6,547 nt of DNA from Rhodospirillales bacterium (GTDB lineage Bacteria; Pseudomonadota; Alphaproteobacteria; Rhodospirillales; JADHTD01). The DNA is taken from NCBI GenBank assembly GCA_016776525.1, contig JADHTD010000161.1:1-6547 (forward strand), given 5' to 3'. This document shows positions 5,940 through 6,547 of the stretch, in pieces. Positions within the stretch are counted from its first letter, which is position 1. Each line of letters opens with the position of its first letter. The notes under the pieces were generated by a model. The model worked only from the letters and a program-made list of their open reading frames with translations, made no database searches and had not been told where the DNA came from. Position numbers and translations under genes: made by a program.

Positions 5940-6547
5940 TCAAACCAGTTGATCGACGATGGGGCCGACACCGGTGATCAACGGATCGATACACGGCAAG
6001 CCTAGGGTTTCTTCCAATTCTTGCAGGTAACCCTTTTTATCGCCTTCCAGGTTCTTGGTGTTGACTGAGATTCCGACCACTTTTGCGTCTGGATTGGTAC
6101 GCCGAGCGATGGCCTGGTTGGCACCGAAACAGCCCTCCAACGTCGGCACTGTCATATGGGGATAACCCCGCATGTGTTCCCGCGCCGGGTCGTGACAGAT
6201 AATCAGGGCATCCGGCTGGGACCCCAGCAAAAGGCCCTCGGCAACGGGCCCCAAAGCGGGGTGCGACAAAGCCCCCTGACCTTCAATGATATCCCAATGA
6301 TCGGCGGAGTTGTCCGGCGACAGCCATTCGACGGCACCGGTGAGACAGTCAGCGGTGACAGCATCGAGGATTACCCCCTCGCCGGTAAGATAAATTCCTG
6401 TTTGTCCAGTCGCCCGGAAGTCAACCGGTATGCCCCGGTTCTTCATTTCATGAACGATGGCGAAAGCCGTGAACATTTTGCCGCAGGAAGCATCGGTGCC
6501 GACCGCCAGCAGACGCTTTCCGGTACGCCGTTTGCCAGTGCCAGGGT
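5940..6547 (-). CDS. dgcN: DUF1611 P-loop protein, probable N-acetyltransferase DgcN (partial, N-terminus outside window)
   Basis: This is the C-terminal part, 201 residues in the window, of a protein whose family is usually about 330-350 residues long. The frame runs open to the window edge. The ATG at 6476 is internal, because the P-loop-like GTDASCGKM lies across it (residues 16-24 counted from the edge) preceded by TGKRLLAV. Further family blocks are FRATGQTGIYLTGEGV, DAVTADCLTGAVEWLSPDN, IIEGQGALSHPA, PDALIICHDPAREHMRG and VVGISVNTKNL. These match DUF1611 proteins of the DgcN type, which N-acetylate D-glutamate before the enolase-family racemase DgcA acts in a D-glutamate catabolic route described in marine Proteobacteria. 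No dgcA lies downstream; it would have to be upstream, outside the window, or elsewhere. The family call is strong; the DgcN role rests on recalled similarity. Confidence 0.8.
   Translation of the reverse strand, partial: PGTGKRRTGKRLLAVGTDASCGKMFTAFAIVHEMKNRGIPVDFRATGQTGIYLTGEGVILDAVTADCLTGAVEWLSPDNSADHWDIIEGQGALSHPALGPVAEGLLLGSQPDALIICHDPAREHMRGYPHMTVPTLEGCFGANQAIARRTNPDAKVVGISVNTKNLEGDKKGYLQELEETLGLPCIDPLITGVGPIVDQLV

Overview
The window is GC-rich and densely coding. Codon use, the TTG start and the gene families together suggest a proteobacterium, most likely an alphaproteobacterium of the Rhodospirillales or a related marine group. This placement rests on general resemblance, above all of the DUF1611/DgcN-type protein and the GH15-otsA pair, and not on a marker gene.

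Left block, + strand, about 75-4937: four tightly packed genes that look like one operon. They encode a GH15 glycoside hydrolase of the trehalase/glucoamylase type, trehalose-6-phosphate synthase (otsA), glucokinase (glk) and a class I SAM-dependent methyltransferase. The junctions are a 4-base overlap (TTGA), an 11-base gap and a 1-base overlap (TAATG), so translational coupling is likely. The first three fit one sugar circuit. The hydrolase would release glucose from trehalose or an alpha-glucan, glucokinase would turn it into glucose-6-phosphate, and OtsA would use that with a nucleotide-sugar donor to make trehalose-6-phosphate. No trehalose-6-phosphate phosphatase (otsB) lies in the window. 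The methyltransferase's substrate is unknown.

Right block, - strand: a metallo-beta-lactamase-fold protein resembling class II cyclic-nucleotide phosphodiesterases (4951-5715) converges on the methyltransferase with 13 bases between stops. Upstream of it is a 224-base non-coding gap (5716-5939) with inverted repeats that could form two adjacent stem-loops in the phosphodiesterase leader, plus a third hairpin near the preceding gene's stop. The last gene (5940 to the window edge) is the C-terminal part of a DUF1611 P-loop protein of the DgcN type (D-glutamate catabolism), cut by the window end.

I see no rRNA, tRNA, CRISPR array, insertion sequence or phage gene. Most of the window is ordinary chromosomal metabolism. 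The points most worth a second look are the hydrolase/OtsA/Glk/methyltransferase grouping and the structured leader of the phosphodiesterase gene.
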